Positions 10,349 through 21,000 of a stretch of 29,879 bases of DNA are shown here, in pieces (within the stretch, counting starts at the first letter, position 1; each line of letters opens with the position of its first letter). The notes below the pieces were generated by a model. It was not told the origin of the DNA and did not search any database. It was given only the letters and a program-made list of their open reading frames with translations. The stretch is from positions 1-29,879 of the forward strand of contig JAYMSP010001660.1 of NCBI GenBank assembly GCA_036897095.1, in the 5' to 3' direction. This DNA comes from Plantago elongata (taxonomy: Eukaryota; Streptophyta; Magnoliopsida; Lamiales; Plantaginaceae). The position numbers and the translations under genes were made by a program.

Positions 10349-10748
10349 TCAAGGGCACTCTTGATAGGCCTGCAAGCGAGGCAGCAAACCTATCGAGAAT
10401 ATCGTCAGAGTAGGTCTCGACCAAGCATCATAAGGGATCTCGAGGGAGGCTCCTAATCTATCGAGGATACGTTCGAACCGGGCTACAGTGACCGAAGTAG
10501 AATAACTTAGATAACTATAAATAGAAGGGGAAACGTCATCAAATGCCAAGGATGATTAGCCAATGCATTTACTCCATAGCCGTTGTCAATCTCGTATAAT
10601 AACTATACTCTAAAGAAGCTACCATGCATTCTCCCGTGGACATAGGCACCTACTGTCGAACCATGTAAATCCCCGTCTCATTTACTGCTTTGTGTCTGTT
10701 ATTATCGCTCTTGTCTACTCTCTAGCATTATCTCTACCTTACCCAACA
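10349..10748 (+). repeat. 3' portion of a Tat/Ogre-like gypsy LTR
   Basis: The sequence is rich in tcgag words, has a TATAAATA box at 10516-10523, and ends ..cattatctctaccttacccaaca, like the R/U5 end of plant Ty3/gypsy LTRs that normally precede an actggcgcc-type primer site. That primer site is absent here: the next bases lead straight into tandem repeats. This suggests the gag-pol interior was deleted. The left limit is uncertain. Confidence 0.5.
10516..10523 (+). promoter_or_regulatory. TATA box in the Tat/Ogre-like LTR
   Basis: TATAAATA followed by gaagggg, about 230 bases before the LTR end at 10748, a usual spacing for U3/R in such LTRs. Confidence 0.5.
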
Positions 10749-10784
10749 ACCTCTATACACGTGGGATAATTCCAGTATCATCCA

Positions 10785-11782
10785 GTAGTACGTTGCTCTC
10801 GACCAAGTTTCAAGCAGTATATTTACCATATTGCTCTTGACCCTATTTGAATAGTATTTTTCTCTCGACCAAGTTTCGAGTAGTATATTTACCACGTTCC
10901 TCTCGACCCAGTTCGAGTAGTATGTTGCTCTCCACCGAGTTTCGTGTAGTATATTTACTACGTTGCTCTCGAACCATTTCGAGTAGTATGTTGCTCTCGA
11001 CCAAGTTTTGAGTAGTATATTTACCATGTTTCTCTCAACCCAGTTCGAGTAGTATGTTGCTCTCGACTAAGTTTCGAGTAGTAATACCATGTTGCTCTTG
11101 ACCCATTTCGAGTAGTATGTTGTTCTCCACCAAGTTTTGAGTAGTATATTTAACAAATTTCTCTCGACCCAGTTCGAGTAGTATGTTTCTCTCGACCAAG
11201 TTTCGAATAGTATATTTACCACATTGCTCTCGACCCACTTCGAGTAGTATGTTGCTCTCGACCAAGTTTCAAGTAGTATATTTACCACATTGCTCTCGAC
11301 CAAGTTTCGAGTAGTACATTTACCACGTTGCTCTCGACCCAGTTCCAGTAGTATGTTGCTCTCAACTAAGTTACAAGTAGTATATTTACCACGTTACTTT
11401 CGACCCAGTTCGAATAGTATGTTGCTCTCGACCAAGTTTCGAGTTGTATATTAACCACGTTTCTCTCAACCCATTTCGATTAGCATGTTTCTCTCAACCA
11501 AGTTTCGAGTAGTATATTTACCACGTTGCTCTAGGCCCAGTTCGAGTAGTATGTTGCTCTCAACCAAGTTTCATTAGTATATTTACCACATTGCTCTCGA
11601 CCAAGTTTTGAGTAGTATATTTACCACATTGCTCTCGACCCAGTTCGAGTAGTATGTTGCTCGACCAAGTCTCGAGCAGTATATTTACCACGGTGCTCTC
11701 GACACAGTTCGAGTAGTATGTTGCTCTCGACCAAGTTTCGAGTAGTATATTTACCACATTTCTCTCGACCTGTTGGAGTAGT
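10785..11782. repeat. Tandem array, about 15 copies of a 66-bp unit
   Basis: Each unit joins two related halves: one with gtagtatgttgctctcgacc then aagtttcga (29 bases), the other with gtagtatatttaccacgttg then ctctcgacccagttcga (37 bases). Copies differ by point changes and small indels. The unit length is a multiple of three, so several frames stay open on the minus strand and give repeated peptides such as NVVNILLETWSRATYYS. These are most likely a by-product of the period and not genes. The array sits between a gypsy LTR end and a polypurine tract, as in the repeat-bearing 3' untranslated regions known from Tat/Ogre elements. Confidence 0.9.
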
Positions 11783-11810
11783 TTAGTGACCATAAATTAT
11801 CATGGTACTC

Positions 11811-12126
11811 ACGAGCAATATCAAGCAGTTGGTTCAGTATCAAGCAATTTGTTCAAGTATCGAGCAGGTTGTTCAGTGTCAGGCAGTTAGTTCAAGTATC
11901 GGGCTATTTATTCAAGTATCGAGCAGGTTGTTCAGTATCGAGCATTTTTGTTCAAGTATCAAGCAGTTTTTTCAAGTATCGAGCGGGTTGTTCAGTATCA
12001 AGCAGTTTGTTCAAGTACCGAGCCAGATTGTTTAGTGTCAGCAGTTGGTTCAAGTATCAGGCAGTTTATTCAAGTATCGAGCAGTTGTTCAATATCAAGC
12101 TGTTTGTTCAAGTATCAAGCAGTTTT
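11811..12126. repeat. Tandem array, about 16 copies of an 18-21-bp unit
   Basis: The consensus is close to gttcaagtatcgagcagttt, alternating loosely with gttcagtatcaagcagtt. Unit length varies from 18 to 21, so frames are not kept. It follows the 66-bp array after about 28 bases and is unrelated to it in sequence. Confidence 0.9.
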
Positions 12127-13269
12127 ATCCGATCAAGTATGGAGAAGGAACATGATATTCAATCAAACGAATTTAGTTGTGATTGTTCAAAGAGTTAATA
12201 GTGGAGTAATTGAGCTTTTATAAAATGCAAAATCCCGACTATTCCTCGAATGGGCTATGTACTAAAGCAAAGGGGAGGCTTGGAGGACTTATTAAATCCA
12301 TGTGATACTTGAAAATTTTGAAAATGGAGCATTACTCGGAAGAAGTGATCATATTAATGAGAGGTTCAATCAGGAAACATTACAAGGTTGTTCAAGGTCT
12401 ACATAATTCATCATCATATTGGAATTTACGTTATCCTGGCGTTAATCTATCAAATTGAATAAGTATTACAAAAGGAGTCCTCGAATGATGAATACATCTA
12501 CACTAAAAAAGGGAGGTATGGAAAGTCAGTACTCCTGGTTGCATCCTTGCCCATATGGTTTCGATTGCGCTGGCCAGAGAATTCATGAGCCGATTTCATT
12601 TTTGAAGTCAACGTGGACTCTTCGGCCTGCAGTCATGATGATGAATCAGTCTCATCTCTATGAGAAGAGCAAAAATCAAGAAGATTTGATCCTGGAGTAT
12701 GATGCCTCGAGGAGGACACTAGAAATCAAGAGCAACCCCTTTTTTAGCACCATTACTTCCTGTCATAACTAGGATATAGATTCCACTAATATCCTAGCTA
12801 TCGAGGCACTGTCGGCAATATGGATTTGCTCAAGGACAGAAGAATGATACCAGATTGGTACAACGTTAGTGACTCATATCTCTTTTGTTCTTCATAAGAG
12901 GAGAAATGGATCTTTATGAGGAATAAATTAGGAATAAGAAGCCAAAAGAAGGAAAGATCAACACGAACTGTGAAGGAGCAAGCATGATTCAGAATATGAG
13001 CCCATTTGTTCTTTTGAAACATTGTAAAGTAAGGAAAATATAGCGGGAAAGGAGAGTGAAATGTCATTACTCGCAAAAGTGACATCTTGACAAAAGGAGT
13101 TAGGAAGTATTTATAAGGGTTTGAAAGCGGCAAAGGAAATTCGAAGGATCGGTCATACGAAAACCAAGAGTCACCAGTATGAAGGATCCACTCAAGTATA
13201 AATGTTGTTCAAACAAAGGTTCGAGCCACACTTTAAAATTCATATTTGCATAAATGTTGATGAGAATTC
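12127..13269. other. Retrotransposon-like interior without recognisable genes
   Basis: This stretch lies between the second array and a polypurine tract. The longest open frame (12455-12772, plus, 105 codons) begins MNKYYKRSPRMMNTSTLKKG and has no motif I recognise. Open frames on the minus strand (12798-13393) overlap each other and look like chance. It is probably the 3' untranslated region of the same gypsy element. Confidence 0.4.
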
Positions 13270-13600
13270 GGGGGGACTTATGATAAGTAAAATATGGTCT
13301 GAGGACCAAAAACAAGGTAGAAACGACACCAACACGAACCGAGAGGCACTTCGAGATAGGAAGCTCATACACTCTAAAGGCTTCGAGCATCATGGGATTG
13401 AGGTAGTGAGATCAACCCAAGCGTCAAAGAGAAGGTGCTCGAGAGAGGCATAAGACATATTGAGAGTATCCTCGAAGGAGGCTTCGACCAGGCAGAAGAA
13501 TTAAAGATCGAAAGCGGACACATATGGTTGTGTATATTCACTTTCTCTCCATCTGAAAGTGGATACCCAACTTTCGTGCGGGCAAAGATAAGATCGAAAG
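13270..13600 (+). repeat. Polypurine tract and 5' part of a second Tat/Ogre-like LTR
   Basis: The run gggggga (13270-13276) is followed by ctta and TGATAAGTAAAATATGG (13281), the expected polypurine tract and LTR start. The following sequence has the same tcgag-rich style as 10349-10748 (for example cctcgaaggaggcttcgacc). It stops at about 13600, where LINE sequence begins. I infer that 10349-10748 and this piece are the two LTRs of one element, but they cover different LTR parts so this cannot be tested by alignment here. Confidence 0.45.
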
Positions 13601-13620
13601 CACCATTACGTGGGTTAGAT

Positions 13621-14500
13621 CCTTAACCTACCAATTGAGTACTTCCAAGAGTCAGTGATCCATGCTTTGGCTAAGTGTATTTGTGATCCTATTAAGATTG
13701 ATGGCAACACTTTCACGGCGAAGAAGGGCAGGTTCACACGTTTCTGTGTCGAAGTGGAAATGAACAAACCGCTGGAACTGGGAATCCAAATATTTGGCAA
13801 AGTTTACCAAGTGGTATATGAAAATTTACCATCACTATGTTTGAGCTGTGGTAAAGTAGGACACACTATCGTGGAATGTAAGACCTCCTCACTAGCCACA
13901 CCTCATGTGAGTGATAACAATCCAGGCCTAGTGAATCCCCAGCTGGCATCTAAGTCCCCGGAACCCCAAGAGGACACTTATTCTAGTTGGTTAATTTAAA
14001 AGGCCAAAAAAAAGGAATTCGGCGAATTGATAGTAGTTGAAAGAAGGAAGAAAAAACCACCTGTTTCTAGTTGTAATCTCAAGGAAAATGCTGGGTATCC
14101 CCCCCCCCCCCCCCCCCCAATGAATAATCTGAGGAAGTCTCAACCTGCTAAAACCTCTGCCCCGAACAATGCCTATGTACCAAGTTCGAGTAGTGGTGGA
14201 AATCCTAATCAGTTTGCTGATTTTGGACAAAAGATGCCACTAGATAACAGACAGAATATGAGAATTCTGCCCAGGCGGCTGGATCCAAAAGGAAAAGGCC
14301 CTGCTTTTCCGCGATCTACCTCTAGATCCACTGTTGTGGGTATCTATATAATGGAACCCAACCCCACATCCATCTTGAGCACCAATACCTTCAACTCATT
14401 ACCGACTGAGCATTCGATGGAAGAGTCTATTGTTGCGACAAACCATGGAAGAAACTCTGGAGAACATTCCGGAAGAATTGGAGATAGAGCTTCATTATAG
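13621..14500 (+). pseudogene. LINE ORF1 fragment with CCHC zinc knuckle
   Basis: ORF1 proteins of plant LINEs bind the element RNA. The visible part begins with the end of the DUF4283-like region (LNLPIEYFQESVIHALAK) and continues into a beta-rich block. It then has a knuckle CLSCGKVGHTIVEC at 13838-13879 (C-x2-C-x4-H-x4-C). An in-frame stop (13997-13999) interrupts it. A run of 20 C bases (14099-14118) encodes a proline stretch and may cause frame uncertainty. The low-complexity tail is Ser/Pro/Asn-rich. The N-terminal domain is missing. Confidence 0.8.
14099..14118. repeat. Poly(C) run, 20 bases, inside LINE ORF1
   Basis: A pure C homopolymer that encodes prolines in the ORF1 frame. It is likely to be unstable and its true length is uncertain. 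Confidence 0.9.
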
Positions 14501-14723
14501 GAACATGGTAGTGCTTGGTTGCACAATCCGGCAACCCCAACATAGATCCACCAGTTTCAAGAGCTCTCTTGGATGTTAAAAACCTCACATTTTGTGCTGA
14601 GCGAGTGGGTACTAGCTCGTCAAATCCTATTGATGTACGTGGCAGTCAACCAACTGATTGTGAGATGGATGGTGTTGGATATTGATTATCCTCTCCCTCC
14701 CCCACAATTTCATATGACAGGCA

Positions 14724-17700
14724 TGAAGATCATTTCTTGGACTGAGAGTTTTCGTAGAAACTTTTGAGAATTGGTTAGGATCCATAATCCTTTAGTGTTT
14801 TATATACTAGAGACTAGAGTTTCCTAGGAAAATGCGTATGAGATTGCACCCCAATTGGGTTACTTGAGACACATTATTGCACCTACAGATGGGATGTCTA
14901 GGGGTATCTGGATGCTCTGGAATGAATCAGATGTTGATATTGATATTCTTGAGGTTGAAGACCAAGGCATACATGCGCTTGTTAATATTCAACAACATGA
15001 AAAGTGGATGATCTTTGGGATATACGCTAAACCATATCACAACGATAAAGTTTGAATTTTCCATAGCATTGATAATATGGCAGGAACACGAAATCTGCCA
15101 TGGCTTTGCACTGGTGACTTCAATGAAGTCGGCTTATCTCACGAGAAAAGGGGAGGTAGGACGGCTTCTGTTAGTCGTCTTCTCTTCTTTCAGAACATCA
15201 TGGAAGCTTGTGGTCTTCTGGACTTAGGCTTCCACAGTCCGAATTATACTTGGACCAACAAAAGAAACTCGGGGCGTGTGATAAATGAAAGGATTGATCG
15301 GGCTATGGCGAATGAAAGATGGATTGATATGTTTCCTGATAAAGTGGTGATTCACCTCCCCCGTACTCATGGTGATTATCATCCAATCCTCATTAATTGC
15401 ACCGGTGAGGAACAAAGAATTGAGAACAGACCCTTCCGTTTCGAGGCGGCCTGGCTTTCCCACCCAGATTGCGAACCTCTATTACGGAATATTTGGGAGT
15501 CTAATGATGACATTATTCAAGCTATCTCCAAGGTTCTAGAGGTTATGGTCCCATGAAATAAAGAATATTTCGGTAATATTTTCCACCGGAAGAAGAAAAT
15601 GTTGGCATGCTCGAAACGCCATAATGAGTTCCTAGCAAATCTGGAAATCGAACTTATTCAAGAATATAATCAATTCTTCACCAAGAGGAATTACATTAGT
15701 TCCATAAATCAAGAGTTAAATGTCTTGATGAAGGCGAAAGAAACACAAATTTTTTCCATAAATCAACCATTATGCGGAGAAGGAAAAATAAGATCTTAAT
15801 GCTCAAGATCAATGGGGAGTGGGAAGATTCTGAGGTTATCTTGAAGGAATATGCCAGAAACTATTATGCAGGTCTCTTTCACTGTCCGAATGAAGACTAT
15901 CCGAGTACTACTAATCCCACACTTCCAGTTTCAAAGTTCCAGAGTGCTTTGAGCAAAGAAGACATCACGAGTCTGTGTATTCAAGTTGATATGAAGGAAG
16001 TAAAAGACGTTGTTTGGGCAACGAACGCCTTCAAGGCACCAGGTCTCGATGGTATTCAATCGGTTTTCTATCAAAAGGGCTGGAATTGGATAGCTAACTC
16101 ATTGCTGCAGTTTATACAGGCAACCTTCAGGATGGGTGAATTCGACCCCATCCTTTGTGTGGCACATCTATGCTTGATCCCCAAGAAACCGAATCCGTCT
16201 CTTATCTCGGAGTTTAGGCCAATTGCCTTTTGTAATGTTATCTACAAATACGTAACCAAGTGCATCACTCTTCGCCTAAAACATATCATGCCTACCCTTA
16301 TAGCTCCCACAAAATCTAGCTTCATCAAAGGGAGAAGTACGCAAGACAATATATTTGTTCTTCAAGAAGTCTTACATTCCTTGAGGTCCAAAAAGAAAAA
16401 TAAGGTGGGATACATGATTCTCAAACTGCATCTGGAAAAAGCATATGATAAAGTCAATTGGAAGTTCTTGGAGGAGACATTATATGCTTTAAAATTCCCA
16501 GTGGACTTGATTTGATTAATTATGTTTAGTGTCTCGGAGGCTGCCACACAGATTCTTTGGAATGGATCACCTCTCGAAATCTTTGAGCACTCGTGCGGAC
16601 TCCGGAAAGGTGACCCCTTGTCGCTGTACCTTTTCGTGCTTTGTATCGAACGCCTATCCTATTTGATACAAAAGGAGGTTGAAAAGAAAACCTGGAAACC
16701 TATCATCCCTTGCCGCAATGGACCTGCCCCCTCACACCTCTTCTTTGTCGACGATATGGTCTTTATGGGTAAAGCAACACTTGAGACAACCAAAACCATT
16801 AGCGGTGTGATCCACAAGTTTTGTCGCGCTTCTGGTTTTAAGCTGAACAATGAGAAATCCAAGTATTCTTTTCCAAACCTGGGGGTACGAATCTGGAAAG
16901 ATATATTAGCGAGATATTGGATTTTGGCCAGACTAACAATCTGGGGAAGTATTTAGGTGTGCACCTTACACATGGGCGAGTGGACCGTCGTGTGTATGCT
17001 GAAACTTTCGATAGAATTATGTCCCGCATAAATGGTTGGAAGCATAAATTCTTATCCTTAGCTGGTCAGGCTACTCTCATCCAATCCGTTACAGCTGCCA
17101 TCCCTATCTATTCTATGCAATCGAATTGGCTTCTGGAACACGTTTGCACGAAGTTAGACCAAATTAACAGAAGGTTTCTATGGTCTAATGATGCTCAACA
17201 ACAGAAAATCCATCTCAAGGGTTGGCAGAAGGTAACTTTACCTAAAGATAAGGGAGGTTTGGGTTTACGCACTGCTCGGGAAACAAATGAGGCACTCTTA
17301 GCTAAACTCGCCTGGAAGATTTTGCACAATGAAGATACCATCTGGCAGCATCTAGTCCGCACCAAATATCTTAAGGAAAAAGATCTGCTCAATTTTAATC
17401 CGAAGCCTGGTGATAGTGCGACTTGGAAAGGTTTAATTCGATGTGTCAAAATTATTAAACCATTTCTATGATGGAGAATTGGTGATGGAACAAAGATATC
17501 TTTCTGGTTCAATAATTTGGCTGGGAAATGGTGCGATATGGAATAAGGGGGTCCAGATCCATCCTTTGGAAGCCACTCTTAAATTGGCTGATTTACTCGA
17601 CGACACAGGAAACTGGAAGTTCGAAGACATTCAATCCACCATTCCTAATCAGTTGTTGGACACAAGAACTCAATCAAATACCCAGTTGAATGACACTTCG

Positions 17701-17790
17701 GATTGGATACTCTGGTTGGAATCTGCCAATGGAGAGTTTACTTGTCAATCTGCAAATTTCCAAACAGCATATTCACAAGGACTAGTAGCG
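14724..17790 (+). pseudogene. LINE ORF2 (endonuclease and reverse transcriptase), broken
   Basis: ORF2 nicks the target and copies the RNA. The start is MKIISW (14724). Endonuclease motifs: LETR (about 14800), GDFNEV (15113-15130), ERIDRAM (about 15290) and a changed THGDYHP (about 15365) where SDHxP is usual. Reverse transcriptase motifs: APGLDG (about 16040), SSFIKGRSTQDN, motif A LKLHLEKAYD with His (16429-16431) in place of the usual catalytic Asp, GLRKGDPLS, and FVDD (16744-16755). Breaks: stops at 15053-15055, 15554-15556 (a TGG-to-TGA change by context) and 16513-16515; frameshifts near 15750, 16870 and 17460. Codons expected between the endonuclease linker and the RT (near 15750) are missing. 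The tail starts a zf-RVT-like block (SDWILWLESANGEF) and is cut. It cannot make an active enzyme. Confidence 0.9.
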
Positions 17791-17859
17791 CTTAAAAACT
17801 ATATCAACAATATCTCAAGTCATAAAAAGAATCCTATTTCTCTAATTAAAACACCATAA

Positions 17860-18072
17860 GAACACCAAGTCCGTTCGATAAATAAAGTTGCTGGAGTTGT
17901 TCTACATTCTAACTACTGTGAAAACAGGAAACCAAAATTTACAGGCACATTGCAACACTAGAATACGAACTCAATTCTTCCTACCATATGTATTAATATG
18001 TACTCCATGTCAGGAGAACCGGAGACTAGCATCCATATTCTGAATGTTGTAGCCATCAGTGCTACGGAAGAA
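17860..18072 (-). other. 3' untranslated region of the CBSX-like gene (approximate)
   Basis: This covers about 200 bases after the stop codon on the minus strand, AT-rich with tgtaaattttgg-type sequence that can serve as plant polyadenylation context. No exact AATAAA is present in a good position, so the end is an estimate. The LINE remnant begins about 70 bases further on. Confidence 0.35.
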
Positions 18073-21000
18073 TCAAGAATGCTGCTCATTAGCCTGTTTT
18101 ATTTGTAGGGCAGCTCTAACAACATTGCCTCTCGTGATTATGCCAACCTAAAGATACATGAAGCTGTTAGACTATTTTCTGCATACTTTGTAGTCAAATT
18201 CTAATTTGTGGTGAAGTTAGAAATACGTTACCAGCTTTCCTTCACTATCAACAACTGGTAGGCGGCGATACTTTGTTTTAAGCAACAACCTGAGTCCAAA
18301 GTACATTTTGGTGATTATTGAATTATGATAACTGCAAACAAATGTACGTTATAAAAGTATAGCTTGCTATTTGAAGGCAGAAAACAATAGGGTAAAATAG
18401 TACAACACTTTCGGAATCAATGACAACAGAGGGGACTCCAAAATCCAGAGTTGCAAGGCAAAATTCAGAATGAATGACATTGATCACTACCAAAACTGTT
18501 AAAGCAATTGAATACCTGACAGCATCCTCTAGATTGGTGTTTTCGCGTACAGAAAGCGGAGTAGGAGTCATGACGTCACTAACAACCTTCCCATTAGTTT
18601 TGCTCAGTAGCTTTTGGATTTCGTTAAATGTCTGCCGTGAAATAAAGAACCAGAACTGAGTAATAACTCTGAGGATAACATCAACTAAATTGAAGTGGCC
18701 TGTAAGGGGTATTGATCATGCAAATTTCATTCTAACATGTAAGCAGTTCAAGCATTCAGGCACAAAATAAGGAACAACACCTCACAATTTATCTCATTGT
18801 TTATTTTTACTTCTTGTATCTGGCATGAAACATTACCAAAGTAGCACGATGGTACAGTGCAAAGAGACCAAGTACATAATTCATGCATCTTCAAGCTTGA
18901 AGTGAGAATTAATATATTGATCAACAATGCAGTGCTTAGTAACCTCAGAGTACATAGATTTTAAAAGAAAGGGAAACTATACGTACTTTCCAAGTGCTGT
19001 CTACATCAGGGAACATGCTTACATCCTGTTGACTACCACCTAATTGAAGGACACAGAAGACAACATATTTAGACATCATCAAGTACAACTGCCACATCTA
19101 CTATAAAGGTAACTAATGGAAAAAAAAGCAGAGGAAAGATAGCAGCCAGCACACTGGAAAGTTCAAAGAATATATTATGTATGCAAGTTGCAAGTGATGA
19201 TTTATACCGTCTTAGATTTCATCATGATATTATCCTTTTAAGAACTATCTTTGCAGGAAAAAAGAAAACACAAACACTCCATATAACTTGAATGCAAAAT
19301 TAAAAAAAAATTCACGAGGATATCAACCTTTAGAAACCACAAAACTTTCATCAAAGTTACATGTCAATACTGGGCAAGTTTAGATAATTATTAATTAGTT
19401 CGAATTTAAAGTATTTCAGCTGTCTTTTAAATCCAGATAGCATGAGAAATAAGAAAGGTAAAAGGTAGAGCACATAAAAGGTTTAGTTTTTTTTCCTTTG
19501 AACTTTAAATATTGAGGCAACTTGGTTTTGTGGTATATAGTTCATTAAGACTTATTGTGCATTGAAGAGCCCCAGTAGTATACATGCCATACATTGATAT
19601 ACTCCTATAATCTTATGGTTAGCATCGTATGGAGAGACGGAATCTATTCAAGCATAATCTGAAATCTATCCATCTTCAGTCTCTCTAAAAAATAAATTAA
19701 AAAAAAAAAAAAGAAACCATGTCAGAATTCATCGTAACTCATAAGGGTGATTTATATTAGGAAATAGAATCCAGTCAGGATTAATATTGAGTGTTCTCAA
19801 TCCCAATATATTGTCTTGCTCTTATAGTATATAGCTATCTTAGAGTGGTTTTATGCAATTTATTCATACATTTCTATTCTAATTTTTTCCTTTCTTCAGT
19901 ACAGTTTCCTCCAAGCTCAATTGACTAGTAATCAATTTTTCATCTACATTTTCTTCATTTTCATTATAAACTCTTCTTGTTCAAAGTCCTATTTATGTGA
20001 ACCCACTTAATCAACAAGAAAACAAATTTGAAAAGAAGCAGGGCATTCATAGACTTAAGCTGTTATGAAGTTCATACTCCCTCCATCCTAGCTTCACTTC
20101 CCGTATTCCATTTTGGTCTGCCCCAACATCATTTTCCCATCCCTTGAATGGAAATATCTTTCCTACATTATACACTATCTCTCCTATACATTACATCTCC
20201 TACTTTACTCACTATTTGTCATACATTATTCACTCTTTTCCTACTTTATCACCATTTATCCTACTTCATTAAAATTTGTGTCCGGTCCCGCGGAAAGATG
20301 TACTAGGGACGGAGAGAGTATTAGTTTTTCAGGTAGAATGTTACCTGAAATAGTGTCAAGCGCCAACAAATCATAGTCAGAAACAACTCCAAGCTGCAAC
20401 AAACAGTAAGAACAACAAAATTTATAAGCAAAACTACTGACAAGATAGAACATTTCTGTTTGAAAATACAAGGCCAAGCGCCTTCACAACAATAATATGG
20501 TTGACGTAATGCAGAGAAACATCGTGAAATAATAAAAGAATTCCACTTATATATATGATCAGTATATTCTCAATGAACTCACTTATTTGGGGAACAGGGA
20601 AGAGAAAGCACCCGCAGTGTTCATATAATCTAGTGCGGTGAGAAGGAAAATTGGAATAGTTCAGGCATGGTTTAATGCATATTCAAGAATGACAGCCCTC
20701 TAGATTTGAAACTCTAGTTGTCTGATAGGCCAGTACTGCCAAAACAGCGTGTTTCTATTCAGTATTCATAAAAGCTACAGCATCGCGAAACATAAATGAA
20801 AAGAAAATCATAAAGGTTACATAACTGTGTTTGAATCCACCAAACTCCATTTCTTAAAACTGGTAAAATCATTTGCACACATTTGTGTGATACACTCCTT
20901 CGACTTTATCCATGCAGTTACTATTAGAATATCCGAAGATAAATTGTCAGCTGATTTGCAATAGAACAGCTGTTAGCATATTCTGCTCCTGATTTTCTGT

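Larger units (their letters stand above)
13601..17790 (+). mobile_element. L1-type LINE retrotransposon, truncated at both ends
   Basis: The order is ORF1 nucleic-acid-binding protein, apurinic endonuclease, reverse transcriptase, then a zf-RVT-like start, as in plant L1 elements. The 5' end begins inside ORF1 (before LNLPIEYFQES). The 3' end breaks off within the region after RT at about 17790, with no RNase H, 3' untranslated region or poly(A), so the 3' loss came after insertion. Its end lies only about 280 bases from the stop codon of the oppositely oriented CBSX-like gene. Confidence 0.9.

Noticed and set aside
11035..11303. Minus-strand open frames in the tandem array as real repeat proteins
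   Set aside because: They result from a period divisible by three, are broken by indels in other units, and overlap each other in two frames.
10785..12126. CRISPR array
   Set aside because: The units are contiguous tandem repeats without unique spacers, in plant nuclear DNA.
20113..20376. Plus-strand open frame of 87 codons
   Set aside because: It lies mostly within the Stowaway MITE and runs antisense into exon 4; no coding signal.
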